A stretch of DNA of 64,000 nt from Paraburkholderia acidicola (GCF_002362315.1 NZ_MTZV01000004.1:1-64000); one strand, 5' to 3'. Positions 48,450 through 58,598 are shown, counted from the first letter of the stretch. Notes: generated by a model not told the origin, from the sequence alone. Translations and numbers: made by a program.

Positions 48450-49322
48450 TCAGTGCTCGCGCTGCGACGAGCGGGCCGGATTCAAGCGGCCGCGCGCGAC
48501 CTGCCAACCCCAGAACACATAACCCGACAGACCGTACAGCACGAACAGGCCGAACAGCATCAACGGTGGGTCGGACGACACCAGCACGAACGCGGCCACG
48601 ACGAGCAGGATGGCCGCGAACGGCACGCGATGCCGGACATCGAGCGCCTTGCCGCTGTAGAACGGCGCATTCGACACCATCGTCACACCGGCGTAGACCG
48701 TCAGCGCGAACGCGACCCACGGCAACCAGAAGAGCTGGAGCGGGACGCGGTTGTCGGTAGCCAGCCAGACGAAACCGGCGATCAAGGCCGCTGCAGCCGG
48801 GCTCGGCATCCCCTGGAAGAAGCGCTTGTCGACGACGCCGATGTTCGCGTTGAAACGCGCGAGCCGCAGCGCCGCACCGGCGCAGTAGACGAACGCCGCC
48901 AGCCAGCCCCAGCGCCCAAGGTCCTTCAGGATCCACTCGTACATCACGAGCGCGGGCGCGACGCCAAACGACACCATGTCCGACAGGCTGTCGAACTGCT
49001 CGCCGAATGCGCTTTGCGTGTGCGTCATGCGTGCGACGCGGCCATCCATACCGTCGAGCACCATCGCGACGAAAATCGCGATCGCCGCGACATCGAAGCG
49101 CACGTTCATCGCCTGCACGACGGCGAAGAAGCCGCAAAAAAGCGCAGCGGTCGTGAACGCATTGGGTAGCAGGTAGATGCCGCGCTTGCGCAGGAACTGC
49201 TGGCGCGCGGCCCGGCGGCTCTCCGAAACCACCGGCTCCTGTCCGACCGGCTTGTTGCGGCGGAACGGTCGCGGCAGCGGAGCGCTGCTGCGACGGGGCC
49301 GGCGCGGTTTGAATGCGGCCAT
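48450..49322 (-). CDS. pssA: CDP-diacylglycerol-serine O-phosphatidyltransferase
   Basis: A 290-residue inner-membrane enzyme making phosphatidylserine. The CDP-alcohol phosphotransferase motif is visible: DGMDGRVARMTHTQSAFGEQFDSLSD, given in two halves as DGMDGRVAR and GEQFDSLSD. About eight membrane helices follow, with a basic, Pro/Arg-rich N-terminus of about 45 residues. The product is the substrate of the adjacent psd gene. It starts 20 bases after psd. Confidence 0.95.
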   Translation of the reverse strand: MAAFKPRRPRRSSAPLPRPFRRNKPVGQEPVVSESRRAARQQFLRKRGIYLLPNAFTTAALFCGFFAVVQAMNVRFDVAAIAIFVAMVLDGMDGRVARMTHTQSAFGEQFDSLSDMVSFGVAPALVMYEWILKDLGRWGWLAAFVYCAGAALRLARFNANIGVVDKRFFQGMPSPAAAALIAGFVWLATDNRVPLQLFWLPWVAFALTVYAGVTMVSNAPFYSGKALDVRHRVPFAAILLVVAAFVLVSSDPPLMLFGLFVLYGLSGYVFWGWQVARGRLNPARSSQREH

Positions 49323-49342
49323 CGAAAGCTCCTTATGCCGAC

Positions 49343-49981
49343 TTATAGTTCGGCGAGGATCGTCGACGAGGCAGAGACCTTTTCGCCGATCGAGACGCGC
49401 GGACGGCTGCCGACCGGCAGGTACACGTCGACGCGCGAACCGAAGCGGATGAAACCGTAACGCTGGCCACGCGTGAGCGGTTCGCCCGCCCGCACGTAGC
49501 AGAGGATGCGGCGCGCGATCAGACCGGCGATCTGCACCGACGTGACCGTGTGGCCGCTGGCCGTATTGATGACGACCGCATTGCGTTCGTTTTCGAGCGA
49601 GGCTTTGTCGACGGCTGCGTTCAGATAGGCGCCCGGAAAATACTCGACCTTCGAGATCGCGCCATCTACCGGCGAGCGTTGCGAGTGAACATTGAACACG
49701 TTCATAAACACGCTGATCTTCAGCGCGTCACGATTGGCGTACGGGTCACGTGTGGTTTCGACCGCGACGATACGGCCGTCGGCCGGGCACAGCACCGCAT
49801 TCGCCTGGGTGGGAATGGGTCGCGCCGGATCGCGGAAGAACTGCACGACGAAAATCAGCAGCAGCCAGAAGATCCATGCGAAGCCAAACCCCGCGACGGC
49901 ATGGATCAGCAGCGCCGCAACGGCCGCGATAGCGATAAACGGCCAGCCTTCGCGCGCAATGATCGGATGAGGGTAATTCAT
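49343..49981 (-). CDS. psd: phosphatidylserine decarboxylase proenzyme
   Basis: A 212-residue short-form (type II-like) decarboxylase with an N-terminal hydrophobic stretch (about 12-45). The self-cleavage site is in [11 protein letters not shown], where the Ser becomes the pyruvoyl group. Also present are [14 protein letters not shown] and NERNAVVI. It converts phosphatidylserine to phosphatidylethanolamine. The start at 49981 (MNYPHPII) is chosen; the open frame beyond it runs across the ilvC terminator. Confidence 0.95.
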   Translation of the reverse strand: MNYPHPIIAREGWPFIAIAAVAALLIHAVAGFGFAWIFWLLLIFVVQFFRDPARPIPTQANAVLCPADGRIVAVETTRDPYANRDALKISVFMNVFNVHSQRSPVDGAISKVEYFPGAYLNAAVDKASLENERNAVVINTASGHTVTSVQIAGLIARRILCYVRAGEPLTRGQRYGFIRFGSRVDVYLPVGSRPRVSIGEKVSASSTILAEL

Positions 49982-50017
49982 GATTGGCTTCTGTATTTTT
50001 GTAAAACCGTAGGATAG

Positions 50018-50057
50018 CAAAAGCCGTCCAGGGTTCAGCACGCCTGGACGGCTTTTT
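50018..50057. terminator. terminator after ilvC
   Basis: A perfect 11-bp stem, AGCCGTCCAGG (50022-50032) with CCTGGACGGCT (50043-50053), is flanked by T-runs on both strands (TTTT on minus, TTTTT on plus). It separates ilvC from psd. Confidence 0.92.
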
Positions 50058-50111
50058 ACGCGAACCGGTACGCAAAACGTCTCGCGCACCGGCCCGGAAC
50101 GACATGCAGCC

Positions 50112-51260
<1,149 letters not shown>

Positions 51261-51752
51261 TCACACCTTCAGGATGCGCTCGCCGCGCCCGATACCCGAG
51301 CCGCCGGTGCGGACAGTTTCGAGAATCGCAGTAGCGTCGAGTCCTTCGAGGAACGCGTCGAGCTTGTCGCTCGCGCCCGTCAGTTCGATCGTATAGGTCT
51401 TTTCGGTGACGTCGATGATGCGGCCGCGGAAAATATCCGCCATCCGCTTCATCTCCTCACGCTCCTTGCCGACCGCCCTTACCTTGATCAACATCAGCTC
51501 ACGCTCGATGTGGGCGCCCTCAGTCAGGTCGACCACTTTCACCACCTCGATCAGGCGGTTCAGATGCTTCGTGATCTGTTCGATCACGTCGTCCGAGCCA
51601 ATGGAAACGATGGTCATGCGCGACAGCGAATGGTCTTCGGTCGGGGCCACCGTCAAGGTTTCGATGTTGTAGCCGCGTGCGGAAAAAAGACCGACCACGC
51701 GCGACAGCGCGCCCGGTTCGTTTTCCAGCAGCACGGAAATAATGTGTCTCAT
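51261..51752 (-). CDS. ilvH: acetolactate synthase small (regulatory) subunit
   Basis: A 163-residue subunit with an N-terminal ACT domain (ISVLLENEPGALSRVVGLFSARGYNIETL, given as LENEPGALSRVVGLF and GYNIETL) and a C-terminal domain with the usual RELMLIKVRA segment. It mediates valine feedback on the catalytic subunit. It lies 130 bases after the large-subunit gene. Confidence 0.97.
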   Translation of the reverse strand: MRHIISVLLENEPGALSRVVGLFSARGYNIETLTVAPTEDHSLSRMTIVSIGSDDVIEQITKHLNRLIEVVKVVDLTEGAHIERELMLIKVRAVGKEREEMKRMADIFRGRIIDVTEKTYTIELTGASDKLDAFLEGLDATAILETVRTGGSGIGRGERILKV

Positions 51753-51882
51753 AGTGCGTTCTCGCGAATGTTCCGATTAATCCAGAGTCGATGAGCAACC
51801 TGTTGCACACGCTCCGCGCCGCCTTCGTGTGAGCGCGTCTTTTATGAAGACGCGGACACGGGGCTTCGCGCGGCACGCCGCG

Positions 51883-53646
51883 TTACAGGTCTTCCGAACC
51901 GAGCAGCATCTCCGTGATGCCCTTGCCGGCCTGAACCATCGGCCAGACGTTTTCGGTTGGATCGGTCTGGAAATCGAGAAACACTGTGCGATCCTTCAGA
52001 CGCAGCGCTTCCTTGAGCGCCGGCTCCACATCGGACGTCTTTTCGATGCGCATGCCGACGTGGCCGTACGCTTCGGCGAGCTTCACGAAATCGGGCAGCG
52101 CATCCATGTACGAATGAGAATAGCGCTTGCTGTATTCGATCTGCTGCCACTGGCGCACCATGCCCAGGTAGCGGTTGTTCAACGAAATGATCTTCACGGG
52201 CGTCTCGTACTGCTTGCAGGTCGAGAGCTCCTGAATGCACATCTGGATCGAGCCTTCGCCGGTGATACAGAGCACGTCGTCGTCAGGGTGCGCCATCTTC
52301 ACGCCCATCGCCGCCGGCAGGCCGAAGCCCATCGTGCCGAGACCACCGGAGTTGATCCAGCGGCGCGGCTTGTTGAAGCGATAGAACTGCGCGGCCCACA
52401 TCTGATGCTGGCCGACGTCGGAACACACGAACGCGTTGCCGTCAGTCAGCTCCCACGCCTTTTCCACCACGTACTGCGGCTTGATGATCTCGCTCTTGCG
52501 GTCGAACTTGAGGCAGTCTTTGGCACGCCAGGCTTCGATGTCCTTCCACCAGTCGGCGAGCGCCGCGGTGTCCGGTCCATGTTCGGCGACCTGCAACTGT
52601 TCGATCAGCTCCTTCAGCACTTCCTTCACGTCGCCGACGATCGGAATGTCGACCTTCACGCGCTTGGAAATCGACGAGGGATCGATATCGATGTGAATGA
52701 TCTTGCGCGGCCGCGACGCGAAGTGCGCCGGATCGCCGATCACGCGGTCGTCGAAGCGCGCACCGATCGCGATCAGCACGTCGCAGTGCTGCATCGCCAT
52801 GTTGGCTTCGTACGTACCGTGCATGCCGAGCATGCCGAGAAACTTCTTGTCCGACGCGCGATAGCCGCCAAGTCCCATCAGCGTATTCGTGACCGGGTAG
52901 CCGAGCAGATCGGCGAACTGGTTCAGCTCGCGCGATGCGTCGGCCAGGATAATCCCGCCGCCGGTATAGATATACGGACGCTTTGCCGTCAGCAGCAGTG
53001 CGACGGCCTTGCGGATCTGGCCGGAGTGGCCTTTGGTGACGGGGTTGTACGAGCGCAGCGAGACGGTCTTGAGCGGCTCATAGCGGCACGGCGTCTTCGA
53101 CACATCCTTCGGAATGTCGATCAGCACGGGGCCGGGCCGGCCGGTACGTGCGATGAAGAACGCCTTCTTGACCGTTGCCGCGAGATCGCGCACGTCCTTC
53201 ACGAGGAAGTTGTGCTTCACGCAGGGCCGCGTGATACCAACCGTATCGCACTCCTGGAACGCATCCTGACCGATCGCGGCCGTCGGCACCTGGCCGCTGA
53301 TCACGACAATCGGAATCGAATCCATGTAGGCGGTGGCGATACCGGTCACCGCATTGGTAACACCGGGGCCGGAAGTCACGAGGCACACGCCGACCTTGCC
53401 GGTCGAGCGCGCATAGGCATCCGCCGCATGGACGGCACCCTGCTCGTGGCGCACGAGGATGTGCTGGAATTTGTCCTGCTTGTACAGCTCGTCGTAGATG
53501 TAGAGTACCGAGCCGCCGGGATAACCCCAGACGAATTCAACGCCTTCGTCGGCCAGTGCCTTCATGAGCACGGTGGCGCCGATGGATTCAGATTCGTGGG
53601 AGGGAGTGGTATCCGACGTGGAGAATTCCGCGCTGGGCATATTCAT
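51883..53646 (-). CDS. ilvB: acetolactate synthase large (catalytic) subunit
   Basis: A 587-residue thiamine-diphosphate enzyme. Motifs: GYPGGSVLYIYDEL, RHEQGAVHAADAYARSTGKVG split at the catalytic Glu (HEQGA), TSGPGVTNAVTGIATAYMDS, and the ThDP/Mg segment ITGEGSIQMCIQELSTCKQY then NNRYLGMVRQWQ. It carries out the first shared step to valine, leucine and isoleucine. The start is at 53646, preceded by AAAGGTG. A 457-base non-coding region lies upstream. Confidence 0.97.
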   Translation of the reverse strand: MNMPSAEFSTSDTTPSHESESIGATVLMKALADEGVEFVWGYPGGSVLYIYDELYKQDKFQHILVRHEQGAVHAADAYARSTGKVGVCLVTSGPGVTNAVTGIATAYMDSIPIVVISGQVPTAAIGQDAFQECDTVGITRPCVKHNFLVKDVRDLAATVKKAFFIARTGRPGPVLIDIPKDVSKTPCRYEPLKTVSLRSYNPVTKGHSGQIRKAVALLLTAKRPYIYTGGGIILADASRELNQFADLLGYPVTNTLMGLGGYRASDKKFLGMLGMHGTYEANMAMQHCDVLIAIGARFDDRVIGDPAHFASRPRKIIHIDIDPSSISKRVKVDIPIVGDVKEVLKELIEQLQVAEHGPDTAALADWWKDIEAWRAKDCLKFDRKSEIIKPQYVVEKAWELTDGNAFVCSDVGQHQMWAAQFYRFNKPRRWINSGGLGTMGFGLPAAMGVKMAHPDDDVLCITGEGSIQMCIQELSTCKQYETPVKIISLNNRYLGMVRQWQQIEYSKRYSHSYMDALPDFVKLAEAYGHVGMRIEKTSDVEPALKEALRLKDRTVFLDFQTDPTENVWPMVQAGKGITEMLLGSEDL

Positions 53647-54103
53647 TGTTCACCTTTCGAATTTTCGGCAAAAAATTGATCGGGTGCTCTCTGCCGGGCT
53701 TGTGGCTCGGGTTCAAGCGGCGCGTCCAGTTGACAGGCGAGCTTCTTGGGCTACACCTCAATTGAGACAGTCACTTATATTGCGAACCAGCGACGATATC
53801 TGCTGCCCGTGTCGCGGTCAAGTCATTGTTGCCGTTTTTTGCGGCAGCGCGGCGTAAAGCGCGCGAAAGCCGGTAAGAAGCGCGCTCGGCGCGTGCTCTG
53901 GCGGACTGGACGACGTGTTACAGGTGGCCTCAGCGGAACCGCGTGATTTACCGTACGCTTTCGTTTTTCTTTCGTTACGCCCACCAACAGAGGCCGTTGG
54001 TGCGGTGTTCCAACCCGGCACCGCGAAAATTTGCTAGCATCCGCGGGTTTTACGACATTTTTCGAACGTTTACGCGCACGATCGCTGCGCTAATCCCCAA
54101 CGG
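53647..54103. other. 457-base divergent intergenic region: ilv leader and ECF sigma upstream region
   Basis: I see no gene here. The minus-strand side holds the ilvB promoter candidate and a leader of about 140 bases. The plus-strand side precedes the ECF sigma gene; a TAGCAT hexamer near 54035 could be its -10. Small hairpins occur (TGCCG/CGGCA around 53830; CCAAC/GTTGG around 53983-53999). Confidence 0.5.
53793..53821 (-). promoter_or_regulatory. candidate ilvB promoter
   Basis: On the minus strand there is a -35 TTGACC (53821-53816, five of six), a 17-base spacer, and a -10 TATCGT (53798-53793). It would give a 5' leader of about 140 bases. A TATAAG further downstream (about 53776) is an alternative -10 without a matching -35. 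Confidence 0.4.
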
Positions 54104-54667
54104 ATGGCATCAGACAAGGAACTCGCCGACTTTCTGGCGGGCGTCGAAAGGCGCGCGTTCAAGCAAACGGTCTACGCCGTGCGGGACGACGACGCCGCGC
54201 TCGATATCGTGCAGGATGCGATGATCAAGCTCGCCGAAAAATACGCCGATCGCCCTGCCGCCGAGTTGCCGCTGCTGTTTCAGCGTATTCTCCAGAATGC
54301 GACGCATGACTATTTCCGTCGCCAGAAGGTGCGCAACACGTGGGTCAGTCTGTTTTCGTCGCTCGGCAGCGCCGACGATGACGAATTCGACCTCCTCGAA
54401 ACGTTCGAATCCCAGGATGGTTCGGTTGGCGCCGAGAGCGGCGAGCAGAAAATCGAACGCGAACAGATCCTGCAGTTGATCGACGACGAGATCCAAAAGT
54501 TACCGGCACGTCAACGGGAGGCGTTTCTGATGCGTTACTGGGAGGATATGGATGTCGCCGAGACTGCCGCTGCAATGGGCTGCTCCGAAGGCAGTGTGAA
54601 AACACACTGCTCCCGGGCCACTCACACGCTGGCGCACGCGCTCAAGGCCAAAGGAATTACGCTATGA
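54104..54667 (+). CDS. ECF-type RNA polymerase sigma factor
   Basis: A 187-residue sigma factor. Region 2 is at about residues 10-80 (DDDAALDIVQDAMIKLAEKY, ILQNATHDYFRRQKVRN). A poorly conserved acidic linker follows (about 85-115), then region 4 at about 125-182 (LPARQREAFLMRYWEDMDVAETAAAMGCSEGSVKTHC, given in part). It directs RNA polymerase to an extracytoplasmic-stress regulon. It overlaps the next gene, DUF3619, by four bases (ATGA), the usual arrangement for a sigma factor and its membrane anti-sigma. The promoter recognised is not identifiable here. Confidence 0.9.
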   Translation: MASDKELADFLAGVERRAFKQTVYAVRDDDAALDIVQDAMIKLAEKYADRPAAELPLLFQRILQNATHDYFRRQKVRNTWVSLFSSLGSADDDEFDLLETFESQDGSVGAESGEQKIEREQILQLIDDEIQKLPARQREAFLMRYWEDMDVAETAAAMGCSEGSVKTHCSRATHTLAHALKAKGITL

Positions 54668-55086
54668 GCTCCGCTCTCGAAACCAAAGAACTCGAGTTTG
54701 CGCGGCAGGTGCGTCGTGCGCTTGACGAAAGCGCCGCCAGCATCTCGCCCGCCACTGTCGACCGACTCGCTCTCGCGCGTCGCACCGCACTCGCTCGCAG
54801 AAAACCGGAACCGATCGCCGCACCTGTGTTCGTGCCCGCTTTCGCCGGTGTCCCATCGGCAGGTCCCGTATCGGACCCGCAACGCCGGCCGTCGCGCCTG
54901 CGCCGCTTCGCGCTTGCGTGGCCGCTCGTCGCACTGGTGGTCGGCCTCGTGGCGATCGGCTACTGGGAAGACCAGCAACGCACCGCGGAACTCGCGGACA
55001 TCGATGCAGCCATGCTGAGCGACGACCTGCCGCTCAACGCATATCTCGATCACGGTTTCAACGCGTATCTTTCGCGCGCGCGCTGA
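54664..55086 (+). CDS. DUF3619 family membrane protein, putative anti-sigma factor
   Basis: A 140-residue protein with a helical cytosolic part of about 80 residues (LEFARQVRRALDESAASISP, then LALARRTALARR), one membrane helix at about 80-100 (FALAWPLVALVVGLVAIGYW) and a short periplasmic tail. I recognise the DUF3619 family, which has no assigned function. Size, topology and translational coupling to the ECF gene resemble anti-sigma factors. No zinc-type HXXXCXXC motif is present. The role is inferred from topology and context. Confidence 0.8.
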   Translation: MSSALETKELEFARQVRRALDESAASISPATVDRLALARRTALARRKPEPIAAPVFVPAFAGVPSAGPVSDPQRRPSRLRRFALAWPLVALVVGLVAIGYWEDQQRTAELADIDAAMLSDDLPLNAYLDHGFNAYLSRAR

Positions 55087-55102
55087 GCGGGAGACTCTAC
55101 GG

Positions 55103-55849
55103 GTGAGTTACAAGCGCGGCCTCGCCGTTGTCTTCGGATGCGCAATCGCTGCCCTGGTGGCGTTCGCCGCCACCTTTCCGCGCTTCTACCCAAGCTCGCC
55201 GCCAGCGGCCTCGCGAGGCGTGCCGCCCGTGAAACCGGGCGCGCCATCACTATCCGTCGAACTCCCCCGTCTACCGAGCAACAACAACCCGCTCGCGTGG
55301 TCGCGCCTGAGCGATGCCGAACACCTCGCGCTCGCGCCGTTTGCGGGCCAGTGGGACACCTTCAGCGACGCGCGCCGCCGCAAGTGGCTGAAAATCGCGT
55401 CGCGCTATTCGAAGCTGTCGCCGGACGCGCAAAAGGAGCTGCATGACCGCATGGCGGAATGGGCCCGGATGACCCCGGAGCAGCGGCGCGTCGCCCGCGA
55501 AAATTACCAGGTCTCCAAAGAACTGCCGCGCGAAGCGCGCCAGAAGGCGTGGAAGGCTTACCAGCAATTACCGGAAGAACAGAAGGAGCGGCTCGCCGCC
55601 AGCGAGCATAAACGGCGGCCGAGCGTCGTCAGTGCGCCGCCCTCCGGCAAGAGCGAAGTCACGGATCTCGATCGTCTGATCAACGCGAAGCAACACGGTG
55701 CAAGCGGCGTGCTGCCGGCTAACGGCGCGTCGGGAGCCGGCGCGCTGCTACCGGGCGCTGCGGCCATCCCGAATGCGGGAAGTGCCGTGCCTGCAACGCC
55801 GATTCCGGTTTCTCCATCCGAGGCGCCGTCCATTTTCAACGGTTCCTGA
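55103..55849 (+). CDS. DUF3106 domain protein, periplasmic-facing
   Basis: A 248-residue protein starting at GTG with GGGAG nine bases upstream. It has an N-terminal membrane anchor (about 6-24), a Pro-rich linker, then a helical DUF3106 domain at about 55-165 (WSRLSDAEHLALAPFAGQWD, MTPEQRRVARENYQ, LPEEQKERL). A low-complexity Ala/Gly/Pro C-terminus follows. The repeated L-(S/T)-P-E/D-Q-helix pattern recalls Spy/CpxP or CnrX-type periplasmic sensors, though this is a visual likeness only. It lies 16 bases after DUF3619, in the ECF operon. Confidence 0.8.
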   Translation: MSYKRGLAVVFGCAIAALVAFAATFPRFYPSSPPAASRGVPPVKPGAPSLSVELPRLPSNNNPLAWSRLSDAEHLALAPFAGQWDTFSDARRRKWLKIASRYSKLSPDAQKELHDRMAEWARMTPEQRRVARENYQVSKELPREARQKAWKAYQQLPEEQKERLAASEHKRRPSVVSAPPSGKSEVTDLDRLINAKQHGASGVLPANGASGAGALLPGAAAIPNAGSAVPATPIPVSPSEAPSIFNGS

Positions 55850-55871
55850 TCTGCTCCCCCCGCTCCCGCTC

Positions 55872-56393
55872 GTGACCGACTCTTCCACCGCTGTCTCCGC
55901 CTTGCCCGACACCCTCCTGATCGCGCCGACCGTGCGGCGCCGGCTCGCCACGATGGCCTATGAAGGTGTGATCCTGTTCGGCATCGTGTTTATCGCGGGC
56001 TACCTGTTCAGCACGCTGACGCAGCAGCGCAACGGCCTCACGCATCACAACCTGCTCGCTGCATGGATCGGGTTTGTCGTCGGCGCGTATTTCGTCTGGT
56101 TCTGGACCCACGGCGGCCAGACGCTACCGATGAAAACCTGGCGCCTGCGCGTCGTCGATGCAACAGGTGCGCAGCTGTCCGCATTGCGTGCGGTCATACG
56201 CTACGCACTCGCGTGGCTGTGGTTCCTGCCGCCGCTCGCGCTGCATCCGCTGCTCGGGCTCAAGCTGCCGCAAACCTTGATGATCGCCGGCGTGTGGTTC
56301 GTCGTCTGGGCGGCGAGCGGGCTGTTCGGCGCACAACGGCAATTCCTGCACGACCGGCTAGCCGGTACGCGGATCGTGACGGTGACGCGTTAG
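55872..56393 (+). CDS. RDD family membrane protein
   Basis: A 173-residue protein with the RDD domain: RRRLATMAYEGVILFGIVF (Arg then Asp replaced by Glu), GQTLPMKTWRLRVVD, and C-terminal HDRLAGTRIV. About four membrane helices. The start is taken as GTG 55872, 22 bases after the DUF3106 stop; no clear ribosome site is seen, so coupling from the upstream gene is likely. Function is unknown. It is the last gene of the ECF-DUF3619-DUF3106-RDD operon. Confidence 0.85.
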   Translation: MTDSSTAVSALPDTLLIAPTVRRRLATMAYEGVILFGIVFIAGYLFSTLTQQRNGLTHHNLLAAWIGFVVGAYFVWFWTHGGQTLPMKTWRLRVVDATGAQLSALRAVIRYALAWLWFLPPLALHPLLGLKLPQTLMIAGVWFVVWAASGLFGAQRQFLHDRLAGTRIVTVTR

Positions 56394-56509
56394 CCTGCTG
56401 TCGTTCGCGGTTCTCTCTCTGCGTTTCACGCGTCCGCGTCTTTCCCGACGCATCCACGCTTCGATGCACCGTCGCACAGGCGCGACAGCGTAATAAGAAC
56501 TTCTCGTGA

Positions 56510-56543
56510 CTGTCACGGCACAGTCACGCGTCAATGGCGCAAT
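56510..56543 (+). promoter_or_regulatory. candidate Pho box (PhoB site) and -10
   Basis: CTGTCAC (56510-56516), four bases, then CAGTCAC (56521-56527) reproduces the 7-4-7 direct-repeat layout of PhoB boxes (CTGTCAT-N4-CTGTCAT type) with one mismatch in the second unit outside the allowed C/T. A weak -10 (CGCAAT, 56538-56543) follows after ten bases. The same bases also form a 7-bp inverted repeat (GTGACTG/CAGTCAC). It lies 44 bases before the PlcP-like gene. Confidence 0.45.
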
Positions 56544-56571
56544 GCGGGTACTGCAACTCGACGCGTGAGCC

Positions 56572-57513
56572 ATGGACTCCAAAACGTCCGCGACTTCCCT
56601 GTTCCGCCAGATTGGCCCGAGCGTCGACCCCGTCGCGTTCCGCCCAGACTCCTCTCCTGGCAGCGCCCTGCCGCTGCCGCTTCCGCCCGAGATACCCGCC
56701 GCGCATGAGGCGCATCACGACGAAGACGTCGAAGCCTCGCATCGCTACCGGACCATCTGGCTGTCCGACCTTCACCTCGGCACCAGCGGCTGCCAGGCAC
56801 CCTATGTACTCGACTTCCTGCGCCACAACGAATCCGAGTACCTGTACCTCGTCGGCGACATCATCGACGGCTGGCAGCTGAAGAAAGGCTGGTACTGGCC
56901 GCAGGCGCACAACGACGTCGTGCAGAAGATCCTGCGCAAGGCGCGCAAGGGCACCCAGGTCGTCTACATTCCAGGCAATCACGACGAAGCCGCGCGGCAG
57001 TTCTGCGACCTCGCGTTCGGCGACATCCACGTGCGCGGCGAAGCGTTCCACACGACGCTCGCGGGCAAACGCCTGTGGATCGTGCACGGCGATCTGTTCG
57101 ACGGCGTGATCCAGCATGCGAAGTGGCTCGCCTATCTCGGCGACACGCTGTACACGCTGATCCTCGTGCTGAACCGCTGGTTCAACCGCATCCGCAGCCG
57201 CTTCGGCTTCCAGTACTGGTCTCTGTCGCAGTACCTGAAGCATCAGGTGAAGAACGCGGTGAACTTCATCTCGTCATTCGAACGCGTGATGACCGACGAA
57301 GCACGTCGCCGCGGCTGCGACGGTGTGGTTTGCGGGCACATCCACAAGGCGGAGATCCGCGACATCGACGGGGTCCTGTACTGCAACGACGGCGACTGGG
57401 TGGAAAGCCTGTCCGCGCTCGTCGAGACGTTCGAAGGCGAACTCAAGGTGATCTACTGGACCGTGATGCGCTCGCCCGAAGCCAGCGTGCAAAAGGCCAC
57501 CGCTACTGCGTGA
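56572..57513 (+). CDS. PlcP-like / LpxH-like calcineurin metallophosphoesterase
   Basis: A 313-residue enzyme with all dinuclear metal motifs of the COG2908 family: LSDLHLGTSG, LVGDIIDGWQL, IPGNHDE, IVHGDLFD and CGHIHKAEI. It has a variable Pro-rich N-terminal extension of about 57 residues. Databases often call such proteins UDP-2,3-diacylglucosamine diphosphatase. However, the segment WYWPQAHNDVVQKILRKARKGT (here split at HNDVV) and the following glycosyltransferase fit PlcP, the phospholipase C that turns phospholipids into diacylglycerol under phosphate starvation. A Pho-box-like sequence lies upstream. Confidence 0.85.
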   Translation: MDSKTSATSLFRQIGPSVDPVAFRPDSSPGSALPLPLPPEIPAAHEAHHDEDVEASHRYRTIWLSDLHLGTSGCQAPYVLDFLRHNESEYLYLVGDIIDGWQLKKGWYWPQAHNDVVQKILRKARKGTQVVYIPGNHDEAARQFCDLAFGDIHVRGEAFHTTLAGKRLWIVHGDLFDGVIQHAKWLAYLGDTLYTLILVLNRWFNRIRSRFGFQYWSLSQYLKHQVKNAVNFISSFERVMTDEARRRGCDGVVCGHIHKAEIRDIDGVLYCNDGDWVESLSALVETFEGELKVIYWTVMRSPEASVQKATATA

Positions 57514-57566
57514 TTTTTCTGCGTGACTCCTCTTTACCCCGATTCACTTCGACTGGGCCAGAACCG

Positions 57567-58598
57567 ATGAAGATCATGATCGTCACCGATGCGTGGGAAC
57601 CGCAGGTCAACGGCGTCGTGCGTACGCTGAAGAACACCACGCGTGAACTCATCGCGCTCGGCCACCGCGTCGAACTGCTCACGCCGCTCGAATTCAAAAC
57701 GATTCCGTGCCCGACGTATCCGGAGATCCTGCTGTCGCTGTTCCCGAAGCGCAAGCTGAGCCGGCGCATCGACGAGTTCGCGCCGGACGCGCTGCACATC
57801 GCGACCGAAGGACCGCTCGGGCTCGCCGCGCGCCGCTATGCACTCGCGCACAAGCTGCCCTTCACGACCGCGTATCACACGCGCTTTCCCGAGTACGTGC
57901 AGGCCCGCTTCGGCATTCCGCTCGCCGCGACGTATCGCTTCCTGCACTGGTTTCACAAGGCGTCGCTCGCCGTGATGGCACCGACGCCGGTCGTCAAGAC
58001 CGACCTCGAAAAGTTCGGCTTCACCAACGTCGTGCTGTGGACCCGTGGCGTCGACCTCGAGATCTTTCATCAGATGGAGTCGAAGGTGCTCAACAGTGCA
58101 CGGCCGATCTTTCTGTACGTCGGACGCGTTGCTGTCGAGAAGAATGTCGAAGCCTTCCTGAAGCTCGATCTGCCAGGTTCGAAGTGGGTCGCCGGCGAAG
58201 GGCCCGCGCTGGCCGAGCTGAAGTCGCGCTACCCGCAGGCGAACTATCTCGGTGTGTTGACCCAGGCGGAACTCGCGAAGGTGTATGCCGCCGCGGATGT
58301 GTTCGTGTTCCCGAGTCGCACCGATACGTTCGGGCTCGTGCTGCTCGAAGCGCTGGCGTGCGGCACGCCGGTCGCGGCCTACCCGGTGACGGGTCCGATC
58401 GACGTGCTCGGTACCGGCGGTGCGGGCGCGATGCACGAGGATCTGCGCGAAGCGTGCCTCGAAGCGTTGAAGATCGATCGCCAGCATGCGCGCGCATGGG
58501 CCGAGCGTTTCTCGTGGGCCGCTGCGTCGGCCCAGTTCGCCGCGCACCTGAAGCCGCTGCAGCGCGAATCGTTCGCCGAGAATAGCGCCGCCGCGTGA
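57567..58598 (+). CDS. GT4 glycosyltransferase (Agt-like)
   Basis: A 343-residue GT-B glycosyltransferase. The N-terminal acceptor domain has MIVTDAWEPQVNGVVRTLKNT and HIATEGPLGLAARRYALAHK. The C-terminal donor domain has YVGRVAVEKNVEAFLKLDLPG and the EX7E-type segment FPSRTDTFGLVLLEALACGTPV. The closest match I recall is Agt, which glucosylates diacylglycerol in PlcP-Agt lipid remodelling. It starts 53 bases after the PlcP-like gene and overlaps the kinase gene start by four bases (GTGA). Confidence 0.88.
   Translation: MKIMIVTDAWEPQVNGVVRTLKNTTRELIALGHRVELLTPLEFKTIPCPTYPEILLSLFPKRKLSRRIDEFAPDALHIATEGPLGLAARRYALAHKLPFTTAYHTRFPEYVQARFGIPLAATYRFLHWFHKASLAVMAPTPVVKTDLEKFGFTNVVLWTRGVDLEIFHQMESKVLNSARPIFLYVGRVAVEKNVEAFLKLDLPGSKWVAGEGPALAELKSRYPQANYLGVLTQAELAKVYAAADVFVFPSRTDTFGLVLLEALACGTPVAAYPVTGPIDVLGTGGAGAMHEDLREACLEALKIDRQHARAWAERFSWAAASAQFAAHLKPLQRESFAENSAAA

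Noticed and set aside
53935..53955. GGAAC motif upstream of the ECF sigma gene as an ECF-type autoregulatory promoter
   Set aside because: The following CGTA lies only 12 bases away, too close for the 16-17 base spacing usual for ECF promoters.
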